Position numbers and translations under genes: made by a program
Notes under the pieces: model-generated
Told to the model about the DNA's origin: nothing
Seen by the model: the letters and a program-made list of their open reading frames with translations, nothing else
Database searches by the model: none
Part shown: in pieces, positions 33,864 to 43,680 of the stretch
Position numbering within the stretch: position 1 is the first letter of the stretch
How the letters are laid out: each line of letters opens with the position of its first letter
Source: Mesorhabditis belari
Taxonomy: Eukaryota; Nematoda; Chromadorea; Rhabditida; Rhabditidae
Length of the DNA stretch: 64,000 nt
Direction of reading: 5' to 3'
Assembly: GCA_958450365.1 (NCBI GenBank)
Contig: CAUEEP010000742.1
Location: 2,462,501-2,526,500, forward strand

Positions 33864-34186
33864 AGGGGGCACGCTAATTTCCGCCATTTTATTTGCGCAA
33901 CAGAATCATTTGCGCAACTGGGTCATTTACGCAACAGGATCGTTTACGCAACTTGATCGTTTACGCAACTGGGTCATTTACGCAACAGGATCATTTACGC
34001 AACAGGATCATTTGCGCAACTCGCCATAACTTTCTTCTAAGTCGATCAATCTTTATGATTTTGATTTCATTTTGTACATCTCGATAAGTGAAACAAAATG
34101 AAATTAAAAGCATAAAGATTGGTCGACTTAGAAAAATGTTAGGGCGAGTTGCGGAAATAAAATTGCGGAAATTAACCTGACCCCTC
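33864..34186. mobile_element. Foldback element with internal GCAAC tandem units
   Basis: The ends are inverted: GCTAATTTCCGCCATTTTAT on the left and, on the complement of the right end, TTAATTTCCGCAATTTTATT. A second nested palindrome has arms of about 34014-34075 and 34096-34153 (AACTCGCCATAAC... versus ...GTTAGGGCGAGTT). Between the left end and the palindrome are about seven tandem units of the type GCAACAGGATCATTTAC (33893-34020). The terminal motif is shared with the foldback at 41-194, where the flank also contains GCGCAA and CAAATGACCCAATTG. No protein is encoded. Confidence 0.8.
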
Positions 34187-34556
34187 TTTTCATTCAAATC
34201 AGAAACCTTTTTTCTAGAATTCTAGAAGATTTTTCTTTTTTTCTTTTTGAAATACTAATTTTTCTCAAAATTCTACATTTCTAAGGATTTTTAATTGGAT
34301 CTTTTCATTGCATTGCATTGCAACAAATGCAAAACCTTCCCTCCGACACCTTTCTGAACACTCTTTTTTCGATCATCAATATAATATGAAAACTTTGAAA
34401 AGAAAAGAGTTTTGCTTATCCAAACAAAAACTAAATCGCTGTAGATTACATCGAATTGTTTTCATCCTATAATTATGCAATTGGCTTTGATTTCCCTAGC
34501 CTAGAGTATCCAAAAAAAACTGTTTTTTTTGATATGAATCAATAAAACGAATACCT

Positions 34557-34700
34557 CGAATCGATTCGCCGACCCTGAAAACCCCCAGGTAAGAATTTAC
34601 AGCTGAATATCTTTTTTGTAACATTTACAAAACAAAAGAATACCGAAATGTTCTTTGTGCGCGCACACAATCGCTCTCCATCTGGCAAACGCCTCTGGCA
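34557..34700 (+). repeat. FFVR-repeat family, copy A
   Basis: Contains GAAATGTTCTTTGTGCGCGC and CAATCGCTCTCCATCTGGCA, which read EMFFVRAHNRSPSGK. About 85 bp upstream is a second block (CGAATCGATTCGCCGACC, GAAAACCCCCAGG) that also precedes copy C at similar spacing. Other copies are at 38370, 54816 and 55376, all on the plus strand. I do not recognise the family. Confidence 0.75.
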
Positions 34701-35231
34701 TTGGGTGGTTCCCCTTTGAAATCGGTCAGCAAGATGTCCCGCTTTCTTGGCCTCACTCTACCCAAATCTTTGAGATCAATTTCTCTGGAAAGTTCGCTTG
34801 TATTTTGTTATAAATTCGACATCCTGTTCAAGCACTTTGTTACTTAAACAAGCAACTAAACTGGAAGAAAACTAAACTAAACTAAGCCTTGAACACACTA
34901 GCCTCTTCAGTCTACCATTATCGATGGATTGAAACTTGAAAATTTAAGAATATATTCAAAATTTCACTCTGTTCCCTTTTGTGGTTTACTTTGAGATTGC
35001 ACTTCCGCTTGTCTCAACCCAAATTTCCTCCATTTACCGATTCGTTTCCCCTTCTTCTCCTTAAAAAGTAAATAACGAATCTTTTGGAAGAGAGAAGATC
35101 TGTGAGAAAAAATGAAAAGAGGATGAGGAAAGATAAAGAACGAGAATGAAATGGAGAATGGAGAATGACTCTTTCTTTCCAAATCTCTTTCTTTCCAAAT
35201 CTCTTTCTTTCCAAATCTCTTTCTTTCTAAA

Positions 35232-35370
35232 TTTCTTTCCAAATTCTCACAAATCTTTGATCAAAGTTGAATGCTTGCATAATAGTTATTCTAATAATTT
35301 GTTAATGAAGTCTTTTTGAAGAAAAGGAACTGTAGGAAAAGTTTGAGAGTGATTTTGAGTTGTATAAGCT
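35232..35370 (+). repeat. Dispersed ~135-bp repeat, copy 2
   Basis: Close direct copy of 30768-30901, ending at TTGTATAAGCT, exactly where the foldback arm at 35371 begins. The abrupt end in both places marks a repeat boundary. Confidence 0.9.
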
Positions 35371-36137
35371 GACCTGGATGCCCATCGACTTTCAAATCAA
35401 GCAAGAGATCTTTCAAAGTGCCAGCTAATCTCTACTTTCGTTTCTCCAAATCTCAGCCTTCCAATGAAGCAAGTCAAGAGAATTAACCCACCAAGCAAAC
35501 CCACCGCTTCTGACGCTGAATCCCTCACTTTCATTCCATATCTATTCTCATTATTCCACTTCTTTTCTCTTTCCTCATTCAATTCAATTCAAATCTAAAT
35601 TTCTTTTCTTTTATTAGTTATTTATTAGTCATTTTTCTCAATAAGAACTCAATTCAAATGTCAATTCATTCGCAGAGTTTTCTTTTCAAAAAAAAAAAAC
35701 AATTTCATTGATCCATCTTGCAAAAAACTAAGATTAGAGATTCAAATTTGATTTCGATTTCGCTCGCAGAAATCAAGAACGTTTTTTTCAAAATGTTTTC
35801 TTCAAAAAACTATCATTTTCTTGTATTTCTATGAAAGCTTTTCTTGGCTTGCTTCATTGGAAGGCTCAGATGGCTTAGACCTAGGCTTAGGCTTGCAAGG
35901 CTCAGATGGCTTAGACTTAGGCTTAGGCTTGGAAGGCTCAGATGGCTTAGACCTAGGCTTAGGCTTGCAAGGCTCAGATGGCTTAGACTTAGGCTTAGGC
36001 TTGGAAGGCTCAGATGGCTTAGACTTAGACTTAGGCTTGGAAGGCTCAGATTTGGAGAAACGAAAGTAAAGAGATTAGCTGGTACTTTGAAAGATCTCTT
36101 GCTTGATTTAAAAGTCGATGGGCATCCCAGGTCAGCT
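35371..36137. repeat. Foldback element with a tandem repeat expanded in one arm
   Basis: The left arm (35371-35482) is the reverse complement of the right arm (35840-35865 plus 36046-36137). Shared blocks include ATCAAGCAAGAGATCTTTCA and TTTCGTTTCTCCAAATCT. The right arm is split by a tandem array at 35862-36050. The junction lies in GGAAGGCT(C/G)AG, part of the array unit, so the array probably grew from sequence already in the arm. The 360-bp loop has no coding signal. Confidence 0.85.
35862..36050. repeat. ~36-bp tandem repeat containing TTAGGC units
   Basis: About five copies of a unit reading GGCTCAGATGGCTTAGACTT plus AGGCTTAGGCTTG(C/G)AA. Each unit has two or three nematode telomere hexamers (TTAGGC) or one-base variants. 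It is open in more than one frame (SDGLDLGLGLEG), a consequence of the unit being a multiple of three. Confidence 0.88.
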
Positions 36138-36210
36138 TTTTGTGGGTTTTTTGTTCCCGCACTTCAATTTTTGTTGTCAAATTGAAATCCAAAAAGAATC
36201 TCCAACAAGC

Positions 36211-36279
36211 GCCGTCGTAGCCGACTGGATAGGAGTGTTGTCTCCTAGTCGGGGGGTTAAGGGTTCGACCCCGGCGGCT
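36211..36279 (+). ncRNA. tRNA-like sequence with an unusual fold
   Basis: The ends pair as a 7-bp acceptor-like stem (GCCGTCG with CGGCGGC). A B-box (GGTTCGACCCC) forms a short T-like hairpin, and TAGCCGACTGG resembles an A-box. A normal D arm and anticodon arm do not form. Instead CCGAC, then TAGGAG with CTCCTA, then GTCGG make one bulged hairpin of 11 bp. It may be a tRNA pseudogene, a tRNA-derived repeat or a small pol III RNA. No anticodon can be assigned. Confidence 0.45.
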
Positions 36280-36691
36280 AGAAACATTGCTTCTTTTTCC
36301 CATTATTATGGGTTTTTTTTCTTAACAAGATTTGGGTAATAGGGGTAATTAGGGATAAAGGTTTCCTCCGTTGTGTTGTAATTCATTATTCGTGTCGAAT
36401 AAATATACTTTTTTTTTTTTAAACACTTATCGAAAGTTTTAATTGAAATTTTTTGGGAAATTTTATGAGAAATCTTTTAATTTAAAAAAATTCAATGATT
36501 TGGCTAAATTTTCTCTTTTTTTTTCTTTCATTGCTAATGAAATTTCGGCCGTAAAAAATGAATGAATTTTTCATTTTCGCAAAGGGAAATAATCTAGATT
36601 TAATGGATTTGCCTCAAAAAAAAATTTTTGATTTTTTAAAAACTTACAGAAATCTCCATTTTTCCCTTTACATTTTCGAGTTTTTTTTATG

Positions 36692-36860
36692 TGATCTCTA
36701 GAGATTATACAATGAGATCTCTAGAGATTATGAGATCTCTAGAGATTATACAATGAGATCTCTAGAGATTATGTGATCTCTAGAGATTATACAATGGTGA
36801 CCAATGATCACCGCGACAATCTTTCTAGAGATTATACAATGGTGACCAAGGATCATCGCG
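36692..36860. repeat. Tandem GAGATCTCTAGAGATTATAC units
   Basis: Several copies of a unit around the palindrome GATCTCTAGAGATTAT, followed by two longer units that add CAATGGTGACCAATGATCA and CGCGACAATCTTTCT. The TGACCAATGATCATCGCGAC part is also found at 36978-37000, the presumed end of the Tc1-like element. Confidence 0.8.
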
Positions 36861-36973
36861 ACAATCTTTCTAAAATCTGTAAACTTTCAAAAGCTACCGT
36901 AAGACCGTAATCTAATCTATCTTTCATGAATCATTCAGGAAATATATAAAACTAGATAGACTGATCACAAATT

Positions 36974-37680
36974 ACAGGGTGACCAATGATCATCGCGACA
37001 CACAAAAAAAACGCCTGCCTTTTAATCCAAATATCCAAAACATCTCGAAAAGTTAACTCAAATACCTTCATTCAACATATAACAGTAAAAAATTAACAAT
37101 GAAATTCAAATTACCCTCCATCGGCATTCAGACAGACCTGCAAACGTTTGGGAAACGCGTGTTGACCCTGGCGAGCAAATAGGCATCATCGAGGGTATCC
37201 CATGCTTTGATCAGCGCCTTTCTTCAAACTTTCGATATTTTTATGTGGTTTTGCACATGTTCTGGCTTCAAGATCACTCCAGACTGTGGAATCCAATGGG
37301 TTAAGATCGGGTGAGCTGGGTGGCCACTCAGAAAACGCGATGAGGTCCGGGAAGGTCTTTGAACAAAACTCTTGTACATTCTTTGCCTTTTGAGCCTTTT
37401 GAACCTTTTGAGCCGGCGCACCAACTTGTTGATAAGTTCAAATTCGATTTTTGAAGTGGCGTTTTTACCAAATTAGTTGAACGTAGTTGGCGACGTAGTT
37501 CGGGCGGGCGGGCGGTGTTTCACATTCATTCGGGCAACGGGGTTGGGGTGGGCGGGCATTTTTGTCTGTTTAATTGCCGCAACACGAAAAAAAAGGCCTG
37601 GCTTTTAACCAAATATGCAAAGCATCTCGAAATGTTAACTTAAATACCTTCATTCAACATCTAACAGTAACAAAGTGACT
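36974..37680 (-). mobile_element. Decayed Tc1-like element with C-terminal transposase fragment
   Basis: The left end CAGGGTGACCAATGATCATC follows TTA and resembles a Tc1-like terminal repeat. The minus strand (about 37400 to 37110) encodes the end of a DDE transposase: FPDLIAFSEWPPSSPDLNPL, then TVWSDLEARTCAKPHKNIES, IKAWDTLDDAYLLARV and AFPKRLQVCLNADGG. The SPDLNP block contains the third catalytic-acid region. At least two one-base frameshifts (near 37217 and 37150) show it is dead. A ~75-bp flank (37013-37088) is repeated directly at 37585-37672 (CCTTCATTCAACAT.TAACAG), so the 3' part is partly duplicated. Confidence 0.82.
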
Positions 37681-38369
37681 CACAATGTTTTTTGATTTCA
37701 ATTTTCAAATTTCAAATTTAATAACGGGATTTTTTTGATGATCTAAGCTTTTTGAGAAGCTTTTCTAGCTTTTCTAGCTTTTTATAAGCATTTCTTTTCT
37801 TCTATTTCTTCTATTTTTATCTCGTTTTTACGTCTGCATGATTTCTCACTGTTTTTGTCATCTCATCCAATCAAAATCTTGCTTTTTTTCACTAAAATAT
37901 CATCAAGATTACTACCCCGATTACAGTACCCGGAAACTGTCTAGTCCTTGAGTTTTAAGGAAAACATCAGCTTCCTTTTTTTTTCCATCAGCTTCCTAGA
38001 GTCAATCAAAGTCACATGTAGTCAATCAAAACGCTCTGTTTGTTCCCATTTTAAGCAATTCCTCCATTTTCTTTGCAAAAACAAAAACTACTGCACTTTA
38101 ACGTCTAGTAAACTAGGCTAGGGAATTGAACGATTTCAGAAAGTCTCTGGATTTAATTGGGTTTTAAAATGTTGATCATCGACTATGGTGATTGAGCCTA
38201 ATCAGCTAATCTCTTGTGCTTTAAATGAGCCTTTTTCTTTCCGCAATTTCAAATCATTTTCAACGATGAAATAAATGAAATTTAAAACTTGAGAAATTTC
38301 GAAAGAAAACTTTCTCGAAATCTTTCTTTAAATCAAATAAAAACATTTCCAAAAGAATGCCAATCTAAA

Positions 38370-38423
38370 TGACTGACGAAATGTTCTTTGTGCGCGCCCA
38401 CAATCGCTCTCCATCTGGCAAAC
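38370..38423 (+). repeat. FFVR-repeat family, copy B
   Basis: Reads TDEMFFVRAHNRSPSGK and then a stop a few codons later (QR*). The upstream CTGACGAAATGTTC block is shared with copy C; the earlier GATTCG/CCCCC block is missing. This is the shortest copy. Confidence 0.75.
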
Positions 38424-41400
38424 AGCGCTAGCATAAGGGACTTCCCTTTTTTGTTAACAATGATTTTTTTAATGATTTCACGAGTTTTATACTGGTTGTA
38501 CCAGTTTTTTTTGTCATTTTTTCTTCAAAAAACTCTTCGTCGTTTAGTTAGAATGAAAAAAGAAGACTTTATTAAATCTTTATCTGATTTTCCTGTTCAC
38601 TTTTGTCATTCGAAAATTATAGCCGATGAAACTTAGGATGATGACTTTTCTAAGAGTTTATAAGGGGAAAAAAGCGAAATCAGGAGACTTTTCAATGTAA
38701 AAATGATTGCCTTTTGAATTTTCTTGGCTATAATTTAGTTTTGAAGAAAGAAATTCGTTTAATTGCCCAAGTAAAGAAAAATTTTTTTAGCAAATTCAGT
38801 CTTTTTCCACGTACTTTACCGAATTTCCATCATTTTTATCCTTTTCAAGCATTCAAAAGATTCTAAATGAAAAGCTTTATTCAAATTTCATTTTTCACCA
38901 CGAATCCTTTTTTTGATCGGCATTGTTTTCTTGTAAATGGTCATCGAAAGATTAGCGAAAGAAAATTTGCTCACTTCCCATCTTTTTCCATTTTCCATTT
39001 TCCCTTAAATTTCTTTCTAATCCCTTGCCCTGATCGATGTACTTTGTTCGAAATTGAGAAAATATTCTTGTAGTTGAAAAATATTCTGCTTTTCTCCCTT
39101 GCAAAGTTTCCTCTTCTCAACCACCAATTTTGCCCGAAACACGAATCGAAAACTTTTAAACTTTTAAACAAGTTCTGTTGAAAAGGAATGTGAACAAGGA
39201 TAGATCAGGACCAGTTACAGTTCGTGGTCTGATAGAGACCCTGGCTTAGCATGAGATAAAGGAGTTTGACCTAGGCAGAATCGAGAAAAAACCTTAGAGA
39301 AAACGTCTCACTCCTCTTGACAGGAAAATTGTCCAAGTCAGCTTCAGATCCAACCAGCAAAGTCAGCCTCAGATCCAACTTCTTTACTTAATAGCCTGGC
39401 TTGGTTATTAAGTAAAGAAGTGGAATAATTTGGATAGTATAATGCTGAAATTTATGCCATTCCCAAACGCAAATCCCTTTCGCTGTCCTCCCATCAAGAG
39501 CTTCTAAAGGGACTTATTTTTGGGTACTTTTGCAAAATTCGACTGAAAGCCATAAATAATTAGTAATGTGTTGTGGAGAAAAGGCGATGATGTACGACAA
39601 AACACGTAATTTCCCTCATCTCGGGTGGAGGGGAGTGCAGGGAGTGCAGGGAGAGTTCTCATCAGTCTAAAGGCCATTTCAATTCATCCATTCCACCCCG
39701 AAGAAGAAGCCGAGAAAAATATTTTCTTGACATTTTCAAACCAAGAATCTCACTCGATTTGATCAAAAATGACACTCTCAAGTAAGGCTTTATTTTGAGA
39801 TATTCAGCTAAACAATGGCTGGACTACGGTAGATGGATGATCTTTTAAAAAAACTCTGACTGATGACAAGCTGATCACTTTATTAGCTGATCACTTTACT
39901 AGATCTGATGACAAGCTGATCACTTACTAGCTGATCACTTTAATAGATCGAAAATTTCTTTTATCTATTGCATGTGTAAACCCAGAATCGACCACATCAG
40001 CCCTAACCAGAAGAAATGATCGCAAATCAAGTCTGACAACCTCTGTGTGCTCTGCTTATATAAATAATATAAGATGTAATGAGCTTGAATGTGCTCTGAA
40101 ATGTTTTTTTTGCTCATTTCATCACTAATCCCTTTCAAAATGTCAACGGCTTATAGTTATAAAAACGCGAAATGAGTCGTTTATAAAATGTTTAAGAGCA
40201 CTGAAACAAGAGTGAAAACGGCTCTAGTTTAGGGACAAAAGGTCTAGATCAGCCAGATTCATCAGCGCTAACTCGGATAAGAAATTCGGCTTGCTTAGAT
40301 CAAGACAAGCTAGCGTCAGAACAGGAAAGAGCAGCCTGGCTAAGTCTAAGTGTCAGCCAGATTAGCTAGCTGCTAGATTAGCCAACCAGATTAGTTAGCT
40401 AGTAGCACTTACTCATTAACAAGTCAAGCCAGAATCGGCCAGATCAACCCTAACCAGGATAAGTGATAGCAAATCAAGTTAGACAAGCTCAAGACAAGCT
40501 CAAGACAAGCTCAAGACAAACCAAATCAGACTACGGCCTTAAAACTTGTTGTTGCCTTTGGATTTGTATGCAAGTTTATTCAAATTCCTCATTTTCAATA
40601 TTCAATTTGGAAATCGATTGGAAAGTATCGTCTTTAATTGCTTTCTTTCTTCAAAAATGTTTCTCTAAACTTGAGGAAACAAAAAATAGTGATTCCCTTT
40701 CCCAATGACAATTACTAATTAATGGCTTCATGGGTAAAAAAGAGCGATTTCTTTGAAAGTGCCATTTTCTCGAAACATTTCCCTATAAGCCCACGCATAA
40801 AAACTCTTGATTGCCCCTGTCGAAAGAGCAAAACACCAAAGAATTCCGGAGGTCTGTTTCTCTTCGAACGTGACCGGGAAGTCTTTTTTATAAAACAACT
40901 AAAAGAGTTTTTTGGAGTCTTTCTGGATTGAAGCTAGGATTCTTGGACCAAGACTTGGGGCAGGACTTGGTCCAGGACTTGGGGCAGGACTTGGTCCAGG
41001 ACTTGGTTCAAGACTTGGTCCAAGACTCCTTGAAGTCGATTGCACAAATCACCCGGCTTTGTCAAAAAAACTTTAAAATGAAATCGTTTAAGCGGACTTA
41101 AACTGGGAGTAGTTTCGATAACGAATTGGTCAAAGTTTTTTTTGACTAATTAAGAACAGCAAATGTATAAAGATTTTATGTGAATGGAAGAAGGTTTTGG
41201 AAAATAAAAAACACGAAAATTATAGTTGAAAGAGCTGTCAGTAATTTGTGTTTTTCAATTTTTCTACTCAACTAATTGAAAAACTGATTTCATTTGATTT
41301 GTGTTTGTTTGAAGTTGAAAAAGGGAATCAAAAAGGGAATCAAAAAAGGAATCAAAAAAAGAAACTCCCATAAATGAAAGTCTATGAAATTCTCCTTGTA

Positions 41401-41490
41401 AATAAGTTGCCCATTTACTAGCAGAAAATTCAATAGATTTAGGGAAAAGGCTAAAGAAAAGGCTTAGGCTAAACTTTTGAGTCTTCAACA

Positions 41491-41572
41491 CCTACACCCA
41501 CAACACCTACACCCACAACACCTACACCCACAACACCTACACCCACAACACCTACACCCACAACACCCACCT
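41491..41572. repeat. 15-bp tandem repeat (CACCTACACCCACAA)
   Basis: Between five and six copies of a perfect 15-bp unit; strand-asymmetric (C-rich on the plus strand). Confidence 0.9.
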
Positions 41573-43298
41573 CCCTAATATGATCACATCATCTTCTCTT
41601 AGCCTCACTGTGAATATAATCTACAACAGATCAAACCCACCAAGTCAAACGGAACTTCTTCTCTGTTTGCCAAGAAATCGAAAAGTTTGTTGTGTGTGCT
41701 AGAAAGGGGATGTTTATAAGCTTAAAGTTTCTAAGCTGGAGTTGGCTTTCACAAAATTTCACAAAACAAAACTTTTCCCATTTTCCTCATTTCTTAATGA
41801 GCTCTCTGTACTTAAATTGAAAGTTTTTATAAAAAAAAAATTTTTTAAACTGAATTCTTTATCAGATTTTTGATTCAGAACAGTTTAATTGTTGAAGAAA
41901 AAAGAAAAAAAAACGAAAATTATTCTCTATTGACTTTTTTCTTACAATTTGATCAAAAACAAAAGTAGTTTTTGTTTAATTGATAGTTTAAAAGTAAAAG
42001 AAGACTAAATTTACCTCGGCTAAGGATTATTATTATCGTTTTTTTTTTGATTTGATCGTTTTTTTGTTGAGAAAATCCTTTAAGAAACACGTGTCGCTCG
42101 CAAAATATTTTCCCATTTTTGTTAATCTTTTTCATTTTCATGACACTTTCACGGATCAGTCGCTAACCTTTTTCTTTTTTTTTGATGGATTTACCTTTTC
42201 ATAAGTAGATTATAGACATATTTTCCTTTTGTGGAACATCGGATAAGTCGCTTCTTCGTACTCTTTCGTACAACAAAATAAAAACGAGTTGTCTGACCAA
42301 TGATAGGATTTTCCGAGGCTTTTTGAGAGTTTTTGACATTTCAGAGTGAACATTTCAGAGTTTCAGATCACGTAGAGTTTCGCCTTTTTTTTGCTTTTGA
42401 CTATAAGAACACAAATCTTTGAGCAAATAACATTTCTCTAGTTTTAGCTTTAAATCTCTTGTCTCAAATCACTTTTTCCTCTAACTTATTGCCTCAAAAT
42501 TTGCCCATTTTTTTTTTCTTGTAAACTATCGTAATCTTATCTCGATTTTTATCGAGATTACCATTTAAAACCTTTCAAAACCTTTTAAAACCTTTTAAAA
42601 CCTTTCAAAACCTTTTAAAACCTTTTAAACCTGTAAAAAAAACCTTTTTTTACTTGATTTCTCTTACAAAACCATTCAAAATGATTTACCTGAATCAAAT
42701 TTTTTTTTTTTTTGAAGGCTAAAGGATTTTTAAATCCTTTAGCCAAACTCTTTCAACTTTACTGAACCCCCTCAAAAAGTCGAGATTTTCAAATAAATAT
42801 AATAATAATACTTTATTCAAACGATAAAGTGAAAGAAATCATAGAGAAATGCACAGTGATACTTAATCATACAATACATACTGAAATCAATAAGCCAATT
42901 ACTTAAGGCAAATATTTTCTGAAAGTTTCAAAGTAAAGGGAAAGAGAAAGTAGAATCCCTTGTTCTCATTTGAATCTAATTTTTCTCCGCCAAATTTTTC
43001 GAAATCCTAAAAATTCGTAGATTTTTTTTTTGGCAACAATGTGTTTTGAACAACGAAATTTCTATTTCATTTCGATTTCATTTCTATTTCATTCAAAATT
43101 CTATTTAATTCTAGAATTAGAATTGCTTCTATTTTCTATTGTTTTTTTTATTTTTTTATTTTTTTTCAGCTTTACTTTATCTAGTATTTAGAATTCTAAA
43201 TCAAAAAAAATCTTTCTTTTTCTTGTTTCTCTGAATTACTAGAACATCTTTTATAATATTTATTTGAAAATTCAGAGATTAATATGTTATATGCGGTT

Positions 43299-43680
43299 AT
43301 GATTATCTGATTTGCTTCTATTCGCCCCCATAAAGCATACATTCTTTTGATTGAGATTTCTTTTGATTGAGATCTTGCATCCCGAATCTACTTTCTCTAA
43401 ATCCTCTAGAGCCTTTTTTCGTAAATCGTGTGACTAAAGTTTGGAATGCCCTTCCCGACAAGTTGCGTTTGATCTCCACCGTATCTCATTTTAAAAGGGC
43501 TACTTCGTTTTTAATTTTAAGTGACCTTTTATCATCTATCATTTTGTCATCTTTTAGTCTGATACATTTTTCATGTCGTTTTCGCACTTTATTTCTTTCT
43601 AAATAAAGTATTTATATATTATGATTATCTGATTTGCTTTTATTCGCCCCCCATAAAGCATTCTTTTGATTGAGATTTTA
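43299..43680 (+). mobile_element. 5'-truncated LINE tail between long direct repeats
   Basis: The insert (about 43360-43620) encodes PFFVNRVTKVWNALPDKLRL followed by ISTVSHFKRA, the typical C-terminal end of non-LTR retrotransposon reverse transcriptase proteins. It ends in A/T-rich sequence with AATAAAGTA. On both sides is the same ~58-bp sequence: 43299-43358 and 43621-43679, each with GATTATCTGATTTGCTT and TTCTTTTGATTGAGATTT, differing by a C/T change, one C and a 4-bp gap. This is what target-primed reverse transcription of a truncated element would leave. The frame begins at a non-ATG codon and is not a working gene. Confidence 0.82.

Larger units (their letters stand above)
37681..43298. 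other. Long intergenic stretch, no supported gene
   Basis: About 5.6 kb without a recognisable gene. It holds FFVR-repeat copy B at 38370, a pair of ~55-bp direct repeats (39978-40035 and 40423-40480, both with CAGAATCG.CCA.ATCA.CCCTAACCAG), a tandem array of GACTTGGTCCAG/GACTTGGGGCAG at about 40950-41030, and a 15-bp array at 41491-41572. Short sub-repeats of CTGATCACTTTA sit at 39860-39950 and of AAACCTTTTAA at 42563-42630. Confidence 0.55.
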
